A stretch of DNA of 64,000 nucleotides, taken from the NCBI GenBank assembly GCA_963720515.1, contig OY970397.1, positions 1,736,001 through 1,800,000 of the forward strand. Reading direction: 5' to 3'. Within the stretch, counting starts at the first letter, position 1, and each line of letters starts with the position of its first letter. The stretch is from G963720515 sp963720515 (GTDB lineage Bacteria; Actinomycetota; Thermoleophilia; Gaiellales; Gaiellaceae). A program made the translations under genes and the position numbers. Shown here one piece after another: positions 27,340-39,030 of this stretch. The notes under the pieces are model-generated. The model saw only the letters and a program-made list of their open reading frames with translations, made no database searches and was not told the DNA's origin.

Positions 27340-29475
27340 CTATTCCGGACAAAGGAGGGCACGCGACTCCACGAGGGCCTCGACGCGGCCGCGCGACATC
27401 GGGAGCTCGACGTACTCGCCGTCGAGCCAGCCCCGCAGGAGGTCGTCGTAGTGCGGGCTCGCGGGATGCCCCGACTGACCGCCGCAGAGGGCAATCCGCG
27501 TGCCGTCGGGATCGGACAGGTCGTACACGGCGCGCATGGAGGCGCCGATCATCGCGCCGCCCACCTCGGTGAGAAGGCTCACCGTGTCCACGTCTCCGCC
27601 TCGCGAGAACGGCCCGCGGGAGAGGAGCCGGCGGAGGCCGCGCCGGTCGAGCGCGTGCCGAAGATGCAGCCGGTGGAGGCGCCCGCGCCGCCAGCCCGCC
27701 GGGTCCGGCCCGAGCGCTGCGACGGCCGCTGTGAGGGCGCGTGCGAAGACCGACTCCCAGGTCTCGCCGTCCGGGAAGGTGCCGTCGTTGCGCTCGGCCA
27801 GCCCGCGGATGAGCGCGGGCCGGGCCCGCTCGAAGAACCCCGGCGGAGGATCGACGCCCGGGAACCTGGCCTCCCACGCCTCGCGCTCGAGCGCCGGCAC
27901 GAGCGCGCCGTACACGGCGCCGCCCGCGCTCGCTGCGCCGAGGTCGCCGTCCCAGGCAAGCAGGAGCTCGAGTGCGCGGGTCTCGAGCTCGTCACGTCCG
28001 GTGAGGCCCTGCGTGGCGGCCGCGAGCTCGAGTCCCGGCAGGGACCGGAGGTCGAGCATCGCCTCGGCGAGATCGCCTGGCGTGAGTCCCGTCCGGCCGT
28101 CGACCAGCTCGGTCAAGCGCCGCGCCCGGTAGCCGCTCAGGTACTCGCCCGGGAGGTCGGCGATCCGGTTGTTCGCGCTCGCCACGACGCCGTTTTCCGG
28201 ATTGCGGACGTGCGGCAGCTCGCCCGGGTCGAGCACGCCGCGCCAGTCGTTCGCCGAGTCCCAGCCAGGGAGCGGCGTGGAGCCGTCGCCGCGTGCCCGC
28301 ACCGGGATCGGCCCGCCCGCGAGCCGGTAGGCGACCTCGCCGTCCGAGTCGGCGAGCACGAAGCTGTGCGGCGGGCCGGCGAAGCGGTCGAGCGCCCGGT
28401 CTGCGTCGTCCAGGCTCCTCGACTCCATGAGCTCGAGGAGGGAGCGAAGCGTCTCCCCGGGCCGGTGATGCGTCCACGCGAGCGAGTGCCGGCCGTCCAC
28501 GAGCGGACCGTGGCGCGTGACGACGACCTCCTCGACCACTGGGTCGCCGCCGCGAACCTGGATCTCCTCGCGCACGACCTCGGCGTCGCGCCACTCCCCG
28601 TCCACCTCGTAGCGCGGCGGGTCGCCCGGCTCGATCCGCTCGGCGAAGAGATCCTGCGTGTCCACCATCGAGGTCGTCATCCCCCAGGCGACCTCGCGGG
28701 TGCGGCCGAGGATCACGACCGGGGCGCCGGGGACCGTGAAGCCGGCGCACTCGCCGCCGTCCCAGACGAGGTGCATCGCGTGCCAGATCGCCGGGAGGCC
28801 GAGCAGGAGGTGCGGGTCGTTCGCGAGGAGCGGCCGTCCCGACGCGGTGCGCGAGCCCGCCACGGCGACCGCGTTCGACGCGCCGCGCATCCCCGCGGTC
28901 GAGATGCCCTGCACCGGATGGCCTGGCGGATGGCCCGGAAGCTCCGCGACGACGCCGTCCGGGAGCCGCGACCGGGCGAGCTCGACCTCCCAGTTGCCGG
29001 AGAGCGACGCGGCGAAGACCTGGCCCGGCGCGGCGACGTCGACCGGAGCCCAGGGCTCGGGACGGATGCGCGCGAGGCGGAGCTCGAACGGCCGCGGCCC
29101 GGTCTCGATGAACGCGTTCACGCCCTCGCAGTAGGCAGCGGCGATCGCGGCCGTGTCCGAATCGAACGCGGCGACATCCTGCTCGGCCGCCCAGCGGAGC
29201 CGCAGGCGGCGCGCGCGCCGGTCCAGGTCGAGCGCAGCCGGCCCGGCGAGCTCCGCGAGGCGCCCGAACGCGAACCGCCGGATGCCCTCCATCTGCGCCA
29301 GCCGGTCCTGCGCGTGGACGAAGCCCATGGCGCGGGCGAGGTCGCGCCGTCCCTCCGCGTAGACGTGCGGAATCCCGTGAATGTCGCGGATGACCTCGAC
29401 GGGCGCCTCGAGGCATTCGAGCCGCAGCGCGCCGCCGGTCCGGGGGAGCGACCGCCGGGCGAGCGCGCGGAGCAC
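27340..29475 (-). CDS. Penicillin acylase family Ntn-hydrolase
   Basis: A 711-residue member of the penicillin amidase (S45) family, which includes acyl-homoserine-lactone acylases. The N-terminal alpha-chain region starts VEVIRDIHGIPHVYAEG. The spacer ends at GMRGASNAVAVAGSRT, and Ser200 would become the new N-terminal nucleophile of the beta chain after self-cleavage; LANDPHL and, further on, NRIADLPGEY supply other family residues. No signal peptide is evident at GTG 29475, which is unusual because most relatives mature in the periplasm or outside. The start lies 2 nt after the stop of the HMA gene. The substrate could be a beta-lactam side chain, a cyclic lipopeptide or an acyl lactone. 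Confidence 0.9.
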   Translation of the reverse strand: MLRALARRSLPRTGGALRLECLEAPVEVIRDIHGIPHVYAEGRRDLARAMGFVHAQDRLAQMEGIRRFAFGRLAELAGPAALDLDRRARRLRLRWAAEQDVAAFDSDTAAIAAAYCEGVNAFIETGPRPFELRLARIRPEPWAPVDVAAPGQVFAASLSGNWEVELARSRLPDGVVAELPGHPPGHPVQGISTAGMRGASNAVAVAGSRTASGRPLLANDPHLLLGLPAIWHAMHLVWDGGECAGFTVPGAPVVILGRTREVAWGMTTSMVDTQDLFAERIEPGDPPRYEVDGEWRDAEVVREEIQVRGGDPVVEEVVVTRHGPLVDGRHSLAWTHHRPGETLRSLLELMESRSLDDADRALDRFAGPPHSFVLADSDGEVAYRLAGGPIPVRARGDGSTPLPGWDSANDWRGVLDPGELPHVRNPENGVVASANNRIADLPGEYLSGYRARRLTELVDGRTGLTPGDLAEAMLDLRSLPGLELAAATQGLTGRDELETRALELLLAWDGDLGAASAGGAVYGALVPALEREAWEARFPGVDPPPGFFERARPALIRGLAERNDGTFPDGETWESVFARALTAAVAALGPDPAGWRRGRLHRLHLRHALDRRGLRRLLSRGPFSRGGDVDTVSLLTEVGGAMIGASMRAVYDLSDPDGTRIALCGGQSGHPASPHYDDLLRGWLDGEYVELPMSRGRVEALVESRALLCPE

Positions 29476-29477
29476 GG

Positions 29478-29690
29478 CTAGTCGATCGGCCGGAAGCCCG
29501 AGCGGGCCATGCGCTCGACGATCTCGTCCCGCGCGACGCGCTCGTCGTCCCAGGTGAGCGAGACCTGGCCCATCAGGTTCGCGTTCGCCGCCTCGAGGCC
29601 GTCGAGCCCCTCGAGCGCGGCGCCGAGCCGCATGACGCAGCGCTCGCAGCGGATGCCGCTCACCTGGATCGTGTCCGACTGCAGGGCCAC
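29478..29690 (-). CDS. Heavy-metal-associated (HMA) domain protein
   Basis: A 70-residue ferredoxin-fold protein with the metal-binding motif GIRCERC (Cys15, Cys18), as in CopZ-like copper chaperones. It binds Cu(I) or a similar soft ion in the cytoplasm and passes it on, usually to a P-type ATPase; none is in this window. The usual GMxCxxC has Ile-Arg in place of Met-x. GTG 29690 has TACGAT 6 nt upstream. It immediately precedes the penicillin acylase gene. Confidence 0.85.
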   Translation of the reverse strand: MALQSDTIQVSGIRCERCVMRLGAALEGLDGLEAANANLMGQVSLTWDDERVARDEIVERMARSGFRPID

Positions 29691-29702
29691 GGCCCGATCG
29701 TA
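29691..29702 (-). promoter_or_regulatory. -10 hexamer TACGAT, leaderless type
   Basis: On the minus strand TACGAT (29702-29697) precedes GTG 29690 by 6 nt; likely promoter of the HMA-acylase pair. Confidence 0.45.
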
Positions 29703-29710
29703 GCGGGGCG

Positions 29711-30767
29711 CTAGCTCCCGGCGAGCAGGTGCTCGCACACCGCACGGACGCCGGAGCGGCGGCCGAGCTCGAGCTGCTCGTCGGCCTGCGCGAGCCCGTC
29801 GAGCGGCGCGAGGAGCCCGGCCGAGCCGAGGCGCTCGCGCCGCCGGCCCCACAAGGTCAACGAGTTCGGCCAGGAGCTCCGGCGCAGAGACGAGCCGGTC
29901 GCCGTCCGGGTGCACGAGTTCCGCACGGGCGCCGAACCGCGATGCGGCGAAGCGGTTCTGCACGTACAGGCCGCGGTCGGCGGGCGGCCCCGGCTCGGCG
30001 GTCGCGACCATCGCCTGCACGAGCGCCGCGAAGGCGGCCGAGACCTCGACCCGCGTCGGCTGGTCCGGCATGCGGATCTCGACCGTCCCGAAATCCGGAT
30101 GCGGCCGCGCGTCCCACCAGACGCGGCGCCACGAGTCGGCGAGGCCGAGCCGCACGAGCCGCTCGGCGAACGCATCGAACTCCGCGTACGAGGCAAACGC
30201 CGGCGGGACGCCCCCGCGCGGCAGGAGCGACAGCAGCTCCGCGCGCGTGGACGCGAGGCCGGTCTCCTCCGCGGCGAGGTACGGCGAGCTCGCCGACACG
30301 GCGAGAAGCACGGGGAGCCACGGCAGCGTCCACTCGAGCGCGGCCATGCAGGCCTCGGGACTCTCGACGCCGACGTGGACATGGAGCCCCGAGCAGGTCT
30401 GGCGCCGTGCGGCCGAGCCCGCGTACTCGACGAACTCGAGGTAGCCGGGATCCGGGGTCACGCTGAACGACTCGACCCGCGCGAGCGGCCACGTGCCCGA
30501 CGCCGCGAGCACGACCCCGGCCTCGGCCGCGAGCCGGTGCGCCTCGGCCCGCTCCGCGCGAAGCCGCTCCGCCGTCTCGCGCGCATCCGAACAGGTCCCG
30601 GTAGTCAGCTCGACGACCTCGCGCATGAGCTCGGCCTTGCGCCGCTCGCCGTCGAGGAGGGTTTCGGGCACCGGCACGGGCAGGAGCGTCTCGGGATCGA
30701 GCACCCAGAGCTCCTCCTCCGTCCCCAGGCTGAGCGGCGGGCTCGCGCCGAACGCGTGCCGGATCAT
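29711..30767 (-). CDS. YbdK-type carboxylate-amine ligase (GCS2), frameshifted
   Basis: A glutamate-cysteine ligase family 2 protein of ~351 residues. It has SLGTEEELWVLDP at the start, the ATP-grasp-like core with CSGLHVHVGV, and DFGTVEIRMPDQPT. Members ligate glutamate to an amine with weak activity on cysteine; the true acceptor is often unknown. A shift near 29848 moves the frame within the last ~45 residues (after AELLAELVDLVG); the rest reads on to LAQADEQLELG and the stop at 29711. ATG 30767 is preceded by TACACT at 6 nt. Confidence 0.87.
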
Positions 30768-30779
30768 CGCGGGAGTGTA
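30768..30779 (-). promoter_or_regulatory. -10 hexamer TACACT, leaderless type
   Basis: On the minus strand TACACT (30779-30774) precedes ATG 30767 by 6 nt. It overlaps the GGGAG (30771-30775) read on the plus strand before GTG 30781. Confidence 0.5.
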
Positions 30780-30780
30780 G

Positions 30781-32185
30781 GTGCGGCCCGCGCCGAACCT
30801 CTTGACATGCGGCAACTGTGCGCGCAAGGTCGGTCGGGTGGTCGAAGCCCGGATCACCGTCGGTCGTTTCACGCTCACGCTCGGCGGGCCGCACGGCACG
30901 CTGGCGGAGCCCGCCGCGCACGCGGACGAGCAGTCCGAGGCCGCGCTCGCGGGCGCCCTCGCCGCGCCGCCACCGCCGCCCTCGAACGCAGCCGCGGTCG
31001 CGAGCACGATCGAGCAGGCCGACCAGACGACGTCGGCGGTCGAGCGCGCGACGAGCCTCGCCGAGGCGCTCGCGAAGGGCGCGACCCTCGATCCGCAGAC
31101 GATCCAGACGCAGCTGAACGGCCTCATCGATCTCGCCGAGAAAGCCGATCGCGACGGCCGCTACAACGACGAGCTTCGGCTCGCCCGGGCACTCGTCACG
31201 CTCCTCTCGCTCACCTCGCGCTGGCTCGCGCTGATCGAGGTGCTGCGGCGCGCCGGAAACGCGGCCGCGGCGATCGGCGATCCGGCGAGCTCGGCCCTGG
31301 CGCACCACGAGCTCGGCACGTTCTCGCTCGCGGGCGGCGACCGCGGCTCCGCGGCGGCCCACCTGGACGAGGCGCGCCAGATCCGCGAGTCGCTCGGCGA
31401 CTACGAGGGCGCCGAGGTGTCGCGGCGGAACCTCGAGCTCGCGCGCGCGACCCGGCCCCCCTTCGCGCATCGCGCGCTCGTGATCGGCGGCATCGTCGTC
31501 GCCGGCCTGCTCCTCCTCGCCGGCGGTCTCGCGCTCGGCGGCGTCTTCGGCGGCGGCGACGAGCACCACCACGAGCGAGGCGACGAGCACGACCCAGCCG
31601 ACCTCGACCGCGCAGGCCAACCGCCCGCCGACGGCCGGCGACGTGACCGTGCGAACGCCGGAGGACAAGGCGGTGGACTGGGAGCCGGACGTGGACGACC
31701 CGGACGGCGACGACCTGACCTGCTCGATCGCGGTCGTCCCGCCGAGCGGCGAGGCGACCGTCGAGTCCGACTGCTCGTCCGGCACCTACACGCCCCCGCT
31801 GAACGTGACCGGCCCGGTCACGTTTGCCTACTCGGTCTCCGACGGGAACTCGAACCCGGTGCGGGCCGTCGTGAACGTGGTCGTCGAGCCGGTGAACGAC
31901 CCGCCCACAGCCGAGAACGACGAGATCACGACGGACGAGGACGTTCCCGCCGACTGGACGCCGGCCGTCTCGGACGTGGACGACGAGCGGCTCACCTGCA
32001 CGATCGCGGAGAAGCCCGCCCACGGCGAGGCGACGATCACGCCCGACTGCACGGCCGGCACGTACGCGCCGTCACTCGACTACAACGGCCCGGACATGTT
32101 CACCTACACGGTGACCGACGCAGCGGGGGCCTCGGCCACCGCGACCATCACCGTGACCGTCAACCCGGTTCCCGACATCAGCTGA
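30781..32185 (+). CDS. Single-pass membrane protein with extracellular tandem Ig-like repeats, frameshifted
   Basis: A protein of ~467 residues. The N-terminus has a CxxC (Cys10, Cys13) and a strand-rich segment. A helical region (~60-225) contains TPR-like stretches such as ALAHHELGTFSLAGGDRGSA. One membrane helix lies at ~232-256, followed by a Thr/Ser linker and two tandem ~90-residue beta repeats. Each repeat has a paired-Cys pattern (DDLTCSIAV ... VESDCSSGTYTP; ERLTCTIAE ... TPDCTAGTYAP), like the Ig/cadherin-type repeats introduced by NDPPTAENDEI. A one-base shift near 31555 falls in the linker. Start GTG 30781 is chosen from GGGAG 5 nt upstream; TTG 30802 or GTG 30838 are alternatives. 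The function is unknown; a cell-surface tether is plausible. Confidence 0.68.
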
Positions 32186-32257
32186 CGTTCACCCCCGCCG
32201 CGCCCCGAGTCGGAAACCGGCCCGGGACGCGGCCCCATCAGGGGGAGAGGAGCCGAC

Positions 32258-33436
32258 TCAGCCGGAAGAGGGATTTGCCGGCTGGCGGCCGAGGGTGACC
32301 TGGACGCTCGTGATCTCGCCGTCGCGGCTGATCTCGAGCGAGAGCTTGTCGCCGGGGCGCTTCTCGCCGATCACGCTGCGGAGCTCGTCGCCGGAGGCGA
32401 TCGGGCGCCCGTCGGCCTTGGTGATGACGTCGCCGCCGAGCTGGTACGACTGGCCGCGGAGGATCACGGTCGATCCGTCCGTACCGCGGAGCCCGGCCTG
32501 CTCGGCAGGCCCGCCGGAGATGACGGACTCGACGATGACGCCCTGCGAGGGCAGGTTCGCGAAGCTCGCGACGTCTGCGGTGATGTCCTCCAGGTTGACG
32601 CCGAGGTAGGCGTGGTCGACCCTGCCGGTACGCATCAGCTCGGCGAGCACGCTCTTGACCGTGTTCACCGGGACGGCAAACCCGATCCCGACGTTCCCCT
32701 CCGAGCCGGTGCCGTCGGTCGCGATCTGGGTGTTGATCCCGATTACGCGGCCCTGCGCGTCGAGGAGCGGCCCACCGGAGTTGCCCTTGTTGATCGCGGC
32801 GTCGGTCTGGATGACCTTGTCGATCGCAAAGCCGCTCGGGGACTGGATCTGCCGCTGAACGGCGCTCACGATCCCCGAGGTGACCGTCCGGTCGAGGCCG
32901 AACGGGTTGCCGATCGCCACGACCGGCTCGCCGACCGCCACCGAGTCCGAGTTCCCGAGCGGGATCGGCGAGAGCGCACGGCGGTGCGCGTCGATCGCGA
33001 GGAGCGCGACGTCGGTGGCCGGGTCCGAGCCGACGACCCGCGCCTCGATGCGGTCGTTCTGGGAGAAGTTCACGAAAACGTGCTGCGCGCCCTGGATCAC
33101 GTGGAAGTTCGTGATCACGTGGCCGTCCTTGTCGATCACGAAGCCGGAGCCGAGCGCCTCGCCGCGCTGCGTGCCGAAGAGCGTCTGCGTGACGACGCTC
33201 GAGGTGACCTGCACGACGCCGGGCGCGGCCTCGCGGTAGATCGCGTTCACGGTCTCGGCCCCGTTGTCACCGGGGATCGAGGCCGGGCTCGTGGAGAGCG
33301 GCGCCTCGCTTGCGGCAGTCTCGACGATCGTCGTCGTGGAGCCCTCCCAGACGGCGCTGCCGACGAGCAGCGCGACCGCCCCGCCGACCACGCCGGAGGC
33401 AATGACGGCAGCCGCAACGGGAAGCCTCGTGCGCAT
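32258..33436 (-). CDS. HtrA/DegP-like serine protease with PDZ domain
   Basis: A 392-residue S1C protease. It has an N-terminal membrane anchor (residues ~6-28), a trypsin-like domain with His112 (NFHVI), Asp142 (DPATDVALL) and Ser220 (GNSGGP), and one PDZ domain at ~290-385 (LGVNLEDITADVASF and GDVITKADGRPI). It degrades or refolds damaged envelope proteins outside the membrane. The start has TATAAC 6 nt upstream. It is divergent from the thioesterase gene. Confidence 0.94.
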   Translation of the reverse strand: MRTRLPVAAAVIASGVVGGAVALLVGSAVWEGSTTTIVETAASEAPLSTSPASIPGDNGAETVNAIYREAAPGVVQVTSSVVTQTLFGTQRGEALGSGFVIDKDGHVITNFHVIQGAQHVFVNFSQNDRIEARVVGSDPATDVALLAIDAHRRALSPIPLGNSDSVAVGEPVVAIGNPFGLDRTVTSGIVSAVQRQIQSPSGFAIDKVIQTDAAINKGNSGGPLLDAQGRVIGINTQIATDGTGSEGNVGIGFAVPVNTVKSVLAELMRTGRVDHAYLGVNLEDITADVASFANLPSQGVIVESVISGGPAEQAGLRGTDGSTVILRGQSYQLGGDVITKADGRPIASGDELRSVIGEKRPGDKLSLEISRDGEITSVQVTLGRQPANPSSG

Positions 33437-33448
33437 CCGCCCGTTATA
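33437..33448 (-). promoter_or_regulatory. -10 hexamer TATAAC, leaderless type
   Basis: On the minus strand TATAAC (33448-33443) precedes ATG 33436 by 6 nt. Confidence 0.45.
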
Positions 33449-33498
33449 GCCGCGTCCTCGTGAACCCCGGTTGGGGCGCGGTTAAGCAGTTAAGCGCC

Positions 33499-33951
33499 AT
33501 GAGCGGCTTCGAGCCCCGGATTCCCGAGTTCGCCGACCGCGTTCGCGAGAGCTTCGCGCGGCAGCGGTTCATGACGACGCTCGGCGCGTCGCTCTCGCTG
33601 GTCGAACCGGGGGCCGTGGACATCGAGCTCCCGTTCGACGCGAGCCTCACCCAGCAGCACGGGTTCCTGCACGCGGGCGTCGTCGCGGCGATCGCCGACA
33701 GCGCGTGCGGCTACGCGGCGCTCACGCTCATGGACGCCGACGCCGCCGTGCTGAGCGTCGAGGTCAAGCTGAACCTGCTCGAGCCCGCCGCGGGCGAGCG
33801 GTTCGCCGCCCGCGGCCGGGTCGTCCGCGCGGGGCGCACGCTGACCGTCTGCCGCGCCGACGTCTTCGGGCTCGACGGCGACGACGACCGCCACGTCGCC
33901 ACCATGCTCGCGACGATGATGGCCGTCCGCGGCGCCGGGCTCGAGAGCTAG
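33499..33951 (+). CDS. PaaI-type hotdog thioesterase
   Basis: A 150-residue hotdog protein with QQHGFLHAGVVAAIADSACG, the PaaI signature, where the HGG-like turn is HAG. It hydrolyses acyl- or aryl-CoA thioesters. ATG 33499 follows a directly repeated GTTAAGC (33480-33497) that sits in the position of a promoter or operator shared with the divergent htrA gene. A GC hairpin follows its stop. Confidence 0.88.
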   Translation: MSGFEPRIPEFADRVRESFARQRFMTTLGASLSLVEPGAVDIELPFDASLTQQHGFLHAGVVAAIADSACGYAALTLMDADAAVLSVEVKLNLLEPAAGERFAARGRVVRAGRTLTVCRADVFGLDGDDDRHVATMLATMMAVRGAGLES

Positions 33952-33953
33952 GC

Positions 33954-33972
33954 GCGCCCCGCTGAGGGGCGC
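33954..33972 (+). terminator. GC hairpin after thioesterase gene
   Basis: GCGCCCC (33954-33960), loop GCTGA, GGGGCGC (33966-33972), beginning 2 nt after the stop. The T-run is absent. Confidence 0.55.
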
Positions 33973-34031
33973 CCCGCCTGCTCCGTGTCGGCCGCGCGTG
34001 TGTCGGAGGGCCTCAGCGTACCGCGGAAAAA

Positions 34032-34060
34032 CGCGCGTGTCTGTCACGGAAGTGCGCCGA
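34032..34060 (+). repeat. 29-nt dispersed repeat, copy 2
   Basis: Matches the reverse complement of 26354-26382 at 28 of 29 positions and is flanked on the 5' side by a similar GGAAA. It lies in the aconitase leader, 75 nt before the start. ACGCGCG (34031-34037) pairs with CGCGCGT (34068-34074) around it. Confidence 0.6.
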
Positions 34061-34135
34061 TTTCGCGCGCGCGTCCCGCCCCTGACCGGCGCTCGCCCGC
34101 GATACTGGAGGGAGGTCACCGACAGGAAGGGCTCG

Positions 34136-36905
<2,770 letters not shown>

Positions 36906-36909
36906 GCAC

Positions 36910-36921
36910 TAGGATGGAAAA
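36910..36921 (+). promoter_or_regulatory. -10 hexamer TAGGAT, leaderless type
   Basis: TAGGAT at 36910-36915, 6 nt before GTG 36922. The GGAAAA between them could also act as a short Shine-Dalgarno. Confidence 0.45.
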
Positions 36922-38040
36922 GTGAACTACGCCTTCGTGGGAACTCCGTCCTCGCCCGTCTTCGACGAGTCCTTCGCGCGCGACCTCGGCGCGGCGCTCG
37001 AGGCGCGGGGCTTCGAGCAGAGCAACGGCGCCGACGCGCTCGAGGCCGACCTCGTCCTCAACTTCATCGACCCGAACGACCCGAAGCCGTTTCGCCGCAA
37101 GGCGCGCGGCACGTTCGTCGCGGCGATCCACGAGCAGCCGGGCGTTCCCGAGGACGTCCTCAAGACGAACTACCCGCTGCTCGTCAAGGCGCTCGCGAAC
37201 ATCGTCCTCTGCTACGTCCCGAACGAGGGCGTCTGGTTCACGACGATGGAGCGCGGACACTACGGCGTCGAGGCGCACAACGGCGACCAGGTCAGCGCGA
37301 CCGACGTCATCGAGCGGCTCGCCCCGCTCGCGCTCTCAAAGCTCGTGATCGACAACGACTTCCGCACCGACCTCGAGCCCGAGCTCTGGGACGGCGACGA
37401 GAACACGCGCGAGATCGCCGACGCCGGGGCGCGGATGGGCGACCTCGACCTGCTGCCCGCGCCGTTCCCGATCGAGGAGCTGCTCGACGAGCAGGACCTC
37501 CGGCACGTGAAGCGGCTCTACGGGATCGGCGGGCTCTCCTACGGAAACCTCTCGCAGCGCCTCGACGAGACCCGCTTCTGGATGAGCGCGAGCGGCGTGG
37601 ACAAGACGAAGCTCGAGATCCCCGGCCGCGACATCCTGCTCGTCTCGGGCTACGCGCCGGAGAAGAACCAGATGATCCTGAGCGTGCCGCCGAACGTCGA
37701 GCCGCGGCGCGTCTCGGTCGACGCGATCGAGCACTGGATGATCTACCAGGAGCACCCCGACGTCGGCGCGATCCTCCACGTCCATGCGTGGATGCAGGAC
37801 ATCGCCGCGACCGACGTCAACTACCCGTGCGGCACCGAGGAGCTGGCCCTGAACGTCGCCGAGCTCCTCGCGCGCGAGCCGGATCCCGGCCACGCGGTGA
37901 TCGGCCTGCGCAACCACGGCATCACCGTGACCGGCGAGTCCCTGACGGAGATCCTCGACCGCATCGAGCCGAGGGTCCTCCGCCAGATCCCGATGAGTGC
38001 GGGCCCGCCGAAAGGGCCGCTGGCCGCAGGGCCGCGCTGA
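36922..38040 (+). CDS. Class II aldolase/adducin family protein with long N-terminal extension
   Basis: A 372-residue protein. The C-terminal ~200 residues are a class II aldolase/adducin domain, with zinc ligands in ILHVHAWMQD (HxH) and LRNHGITVTG, and GNLSQR near its start. The first ~165 residues have an alpha/beta look (VLNFIDPNDPKPFRRKARG, FVAAIHEQPG) and are absent from fuculose- or ribulose-phosphate aldolases, so the real reaction may differ. The palindromic dispersed repeat starts directly after the stop codon. GTG 36922 follows a -10-like hexamer. Confidence 0.82.
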   Translation: MNYAFVGTPSSPVFDESFARDLGAALEARGFEQSNGADALEADLVLNFIDPNDPKPFRRKARGTFVAAIHEQPGVPEDVLKTNYPLLVKALANIVLCYVPNEGVWFTTMERGHYGVEAHNGDQVSATDVIERLAPLALSKLVIDNDFRTDLEPELWDGDENTREIADAGARMGDLDLLPAPFPIEELLDEQDLRHVKRLYGIGGLSYGNLSQRLDETRFWMSASGVDKTKLEIPGRDILLVSGYAPEKNQMILSVPPNVEPRRVSVDAIEHWMIYQEHPDVGAILHVHAWMQDIAATDVNYPCGTEELALNVAELLAREPDPGHAVIGLRNHGITVTGESLTEILDRIEPRVLRQIPMSAGPPKGPLAAGPR

Positions 38041-38088
38041 ACGGCGCGAGGACGGCGTCCTCGTCGCGCCCGACCTCGTACGAACGCG
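38041..38088 (+). repeat. Palindromic dispersed repeat, copy 2
   Basis: A 48-bp copy of the element at 4986-5037 in opposite orientation, with no substitutions and four bases missing. It begins one base after the aldolase TGA and ends 12 bases before the stop of the convergent epimerase gene, the position of a bidirectional terminator. The main stem (AGGAC-GGC-GTCCT with GGCGCG/CGCGCC) is kept; the small GTACC hairpin is reduced. Confidence 0.7.
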
Positions 38089-38100
38089 TCGTCGCCCGCG

Positions 38101-39030
38101 CTACTGCGCGGCCGTCTCGGCGATCGTCTCGTCGATCGGGCGGACGGTGAAGCCGAGCTCGCGCTCCGCCTTGGCCGGGTCGTAGAACCACCAGTTCGAA
38201 GCGGCGCGGACCTCGCCGGCGTGGAGCGGCCACGGCGCGACCGGAAGCCGCCGGCCGACCGCCTGGGGGACACCGAGCATGTGCCGCTTGACGCCCGTGA
38301 CCTCGCCGAGGCGGCGGAAGAACTCCGCGTGCGAGAGGTTGCCCTCACGGTTCGTGAGGATGTAGCGCTCGCCGGCGCGGCCCTTGTCCGCGAGCTGGAC
38401 GAGCCCGGCCGCGACGTCGCGCGCGTCCACGTTCGAGAGCCCGCCCGGGACATGGGTGCGGATGAAGCCCTGGAGGTAGCGGCGCACGTGCCAGGTCGAG
38501 ACGCCGTAGACGTCGCCCGGCCCGAGGAGGAACCCGGGGTTCGCGACGACGACGTCGCGCCCCTCGCCCGCAGCGGCCAGCGCGACCGCCTCGCCGTTCC
38601 GCTTCGTCGCGGCGTATGGGTACCGCATCGCCCACTCGGGGAACGGCTGCGTCTCGTCGCCCGGCTGCCCCGGCCCCGGGTTCGGCCCGACCGCCGCGAC
38701 CGACGACACGTGCACGAACCGCGCCTCGGGCGCGACGCCCTCGAGCGCCCGGCGCACGCCCTCGACGTTCACGGCCCGCAGCTTGTCGAGGTCGCTGGGC
38801 TGGTGGGACACGATCCCGGCCATGTGGAACGCGACCTCGCACCCGTCCGAGGCGCGCCTGATCGCGTCCACCTCGAGCTCGCCGCGCACGACGCCGACTC
38901 CACGCGCCTCGAGCATCCCGGCGTCGGTGCCCGGACGGACGAGCGCGCGCAGCTCGTCGCCGCGCGCGAGGAGCAGCGGGATCAGATGACGCCCGAGGAA
39001 GCCGGTCGCCCCAGTGAGGAAGACCTTCAC
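38101..39030 (-). CDS. NAD-dependent epimerase/dehydratase (dihydroflavonol reductase-like)
   Basis: An extended SDR of 309 residues with VFLTGATGFLGRHL at the N-terminus, HVSSVAAVG with the catalytic Ser, and YPYAATKRNGE where Tyr and Lys form the YxxxK pair. Members reduce or epimerise sugars, sterols or polyketides. GTG 39030 overlaps the cupin stop by four bases, so it is translated together with the cupin gene. Confidence 0.88.
   Translation of the reverse strand: MKVFLTGATGFLGRHLIPLLLARGDELRALVRPGTDAGMLEARGVGVVRGELEVDAIRRASDGCEVAFHMAGIVSHQPSDLDKLRAVNVEGVRRALEGVAPEARFVHVSSVAAVGPNPGPGQPGDETQPFPEWAMRYPYAATKRNGEAVALAAAGEGRDVVVANPGFLLGPGDVYGVSTWHVRRYLQGFIRTHVPGGLSNVDARDVAAGLVQLADKGRAGERYILTNREGNLSHAEFFRRLGEVTGVKRHMLGVPQAVGRRLPVAPWPLHAGEVRAASNWWFYDPAKAERELGFTVRPIDETIAETAAQ

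Noticed and set aside
30802..30807. TTGACA before the repeat-bearing membrane protein, a perfect -35 consensus
   Set aside because: No -10-like hexamer stands 16-19 nt downstream, and the bases lie within the likely coding region from GTG 30781.
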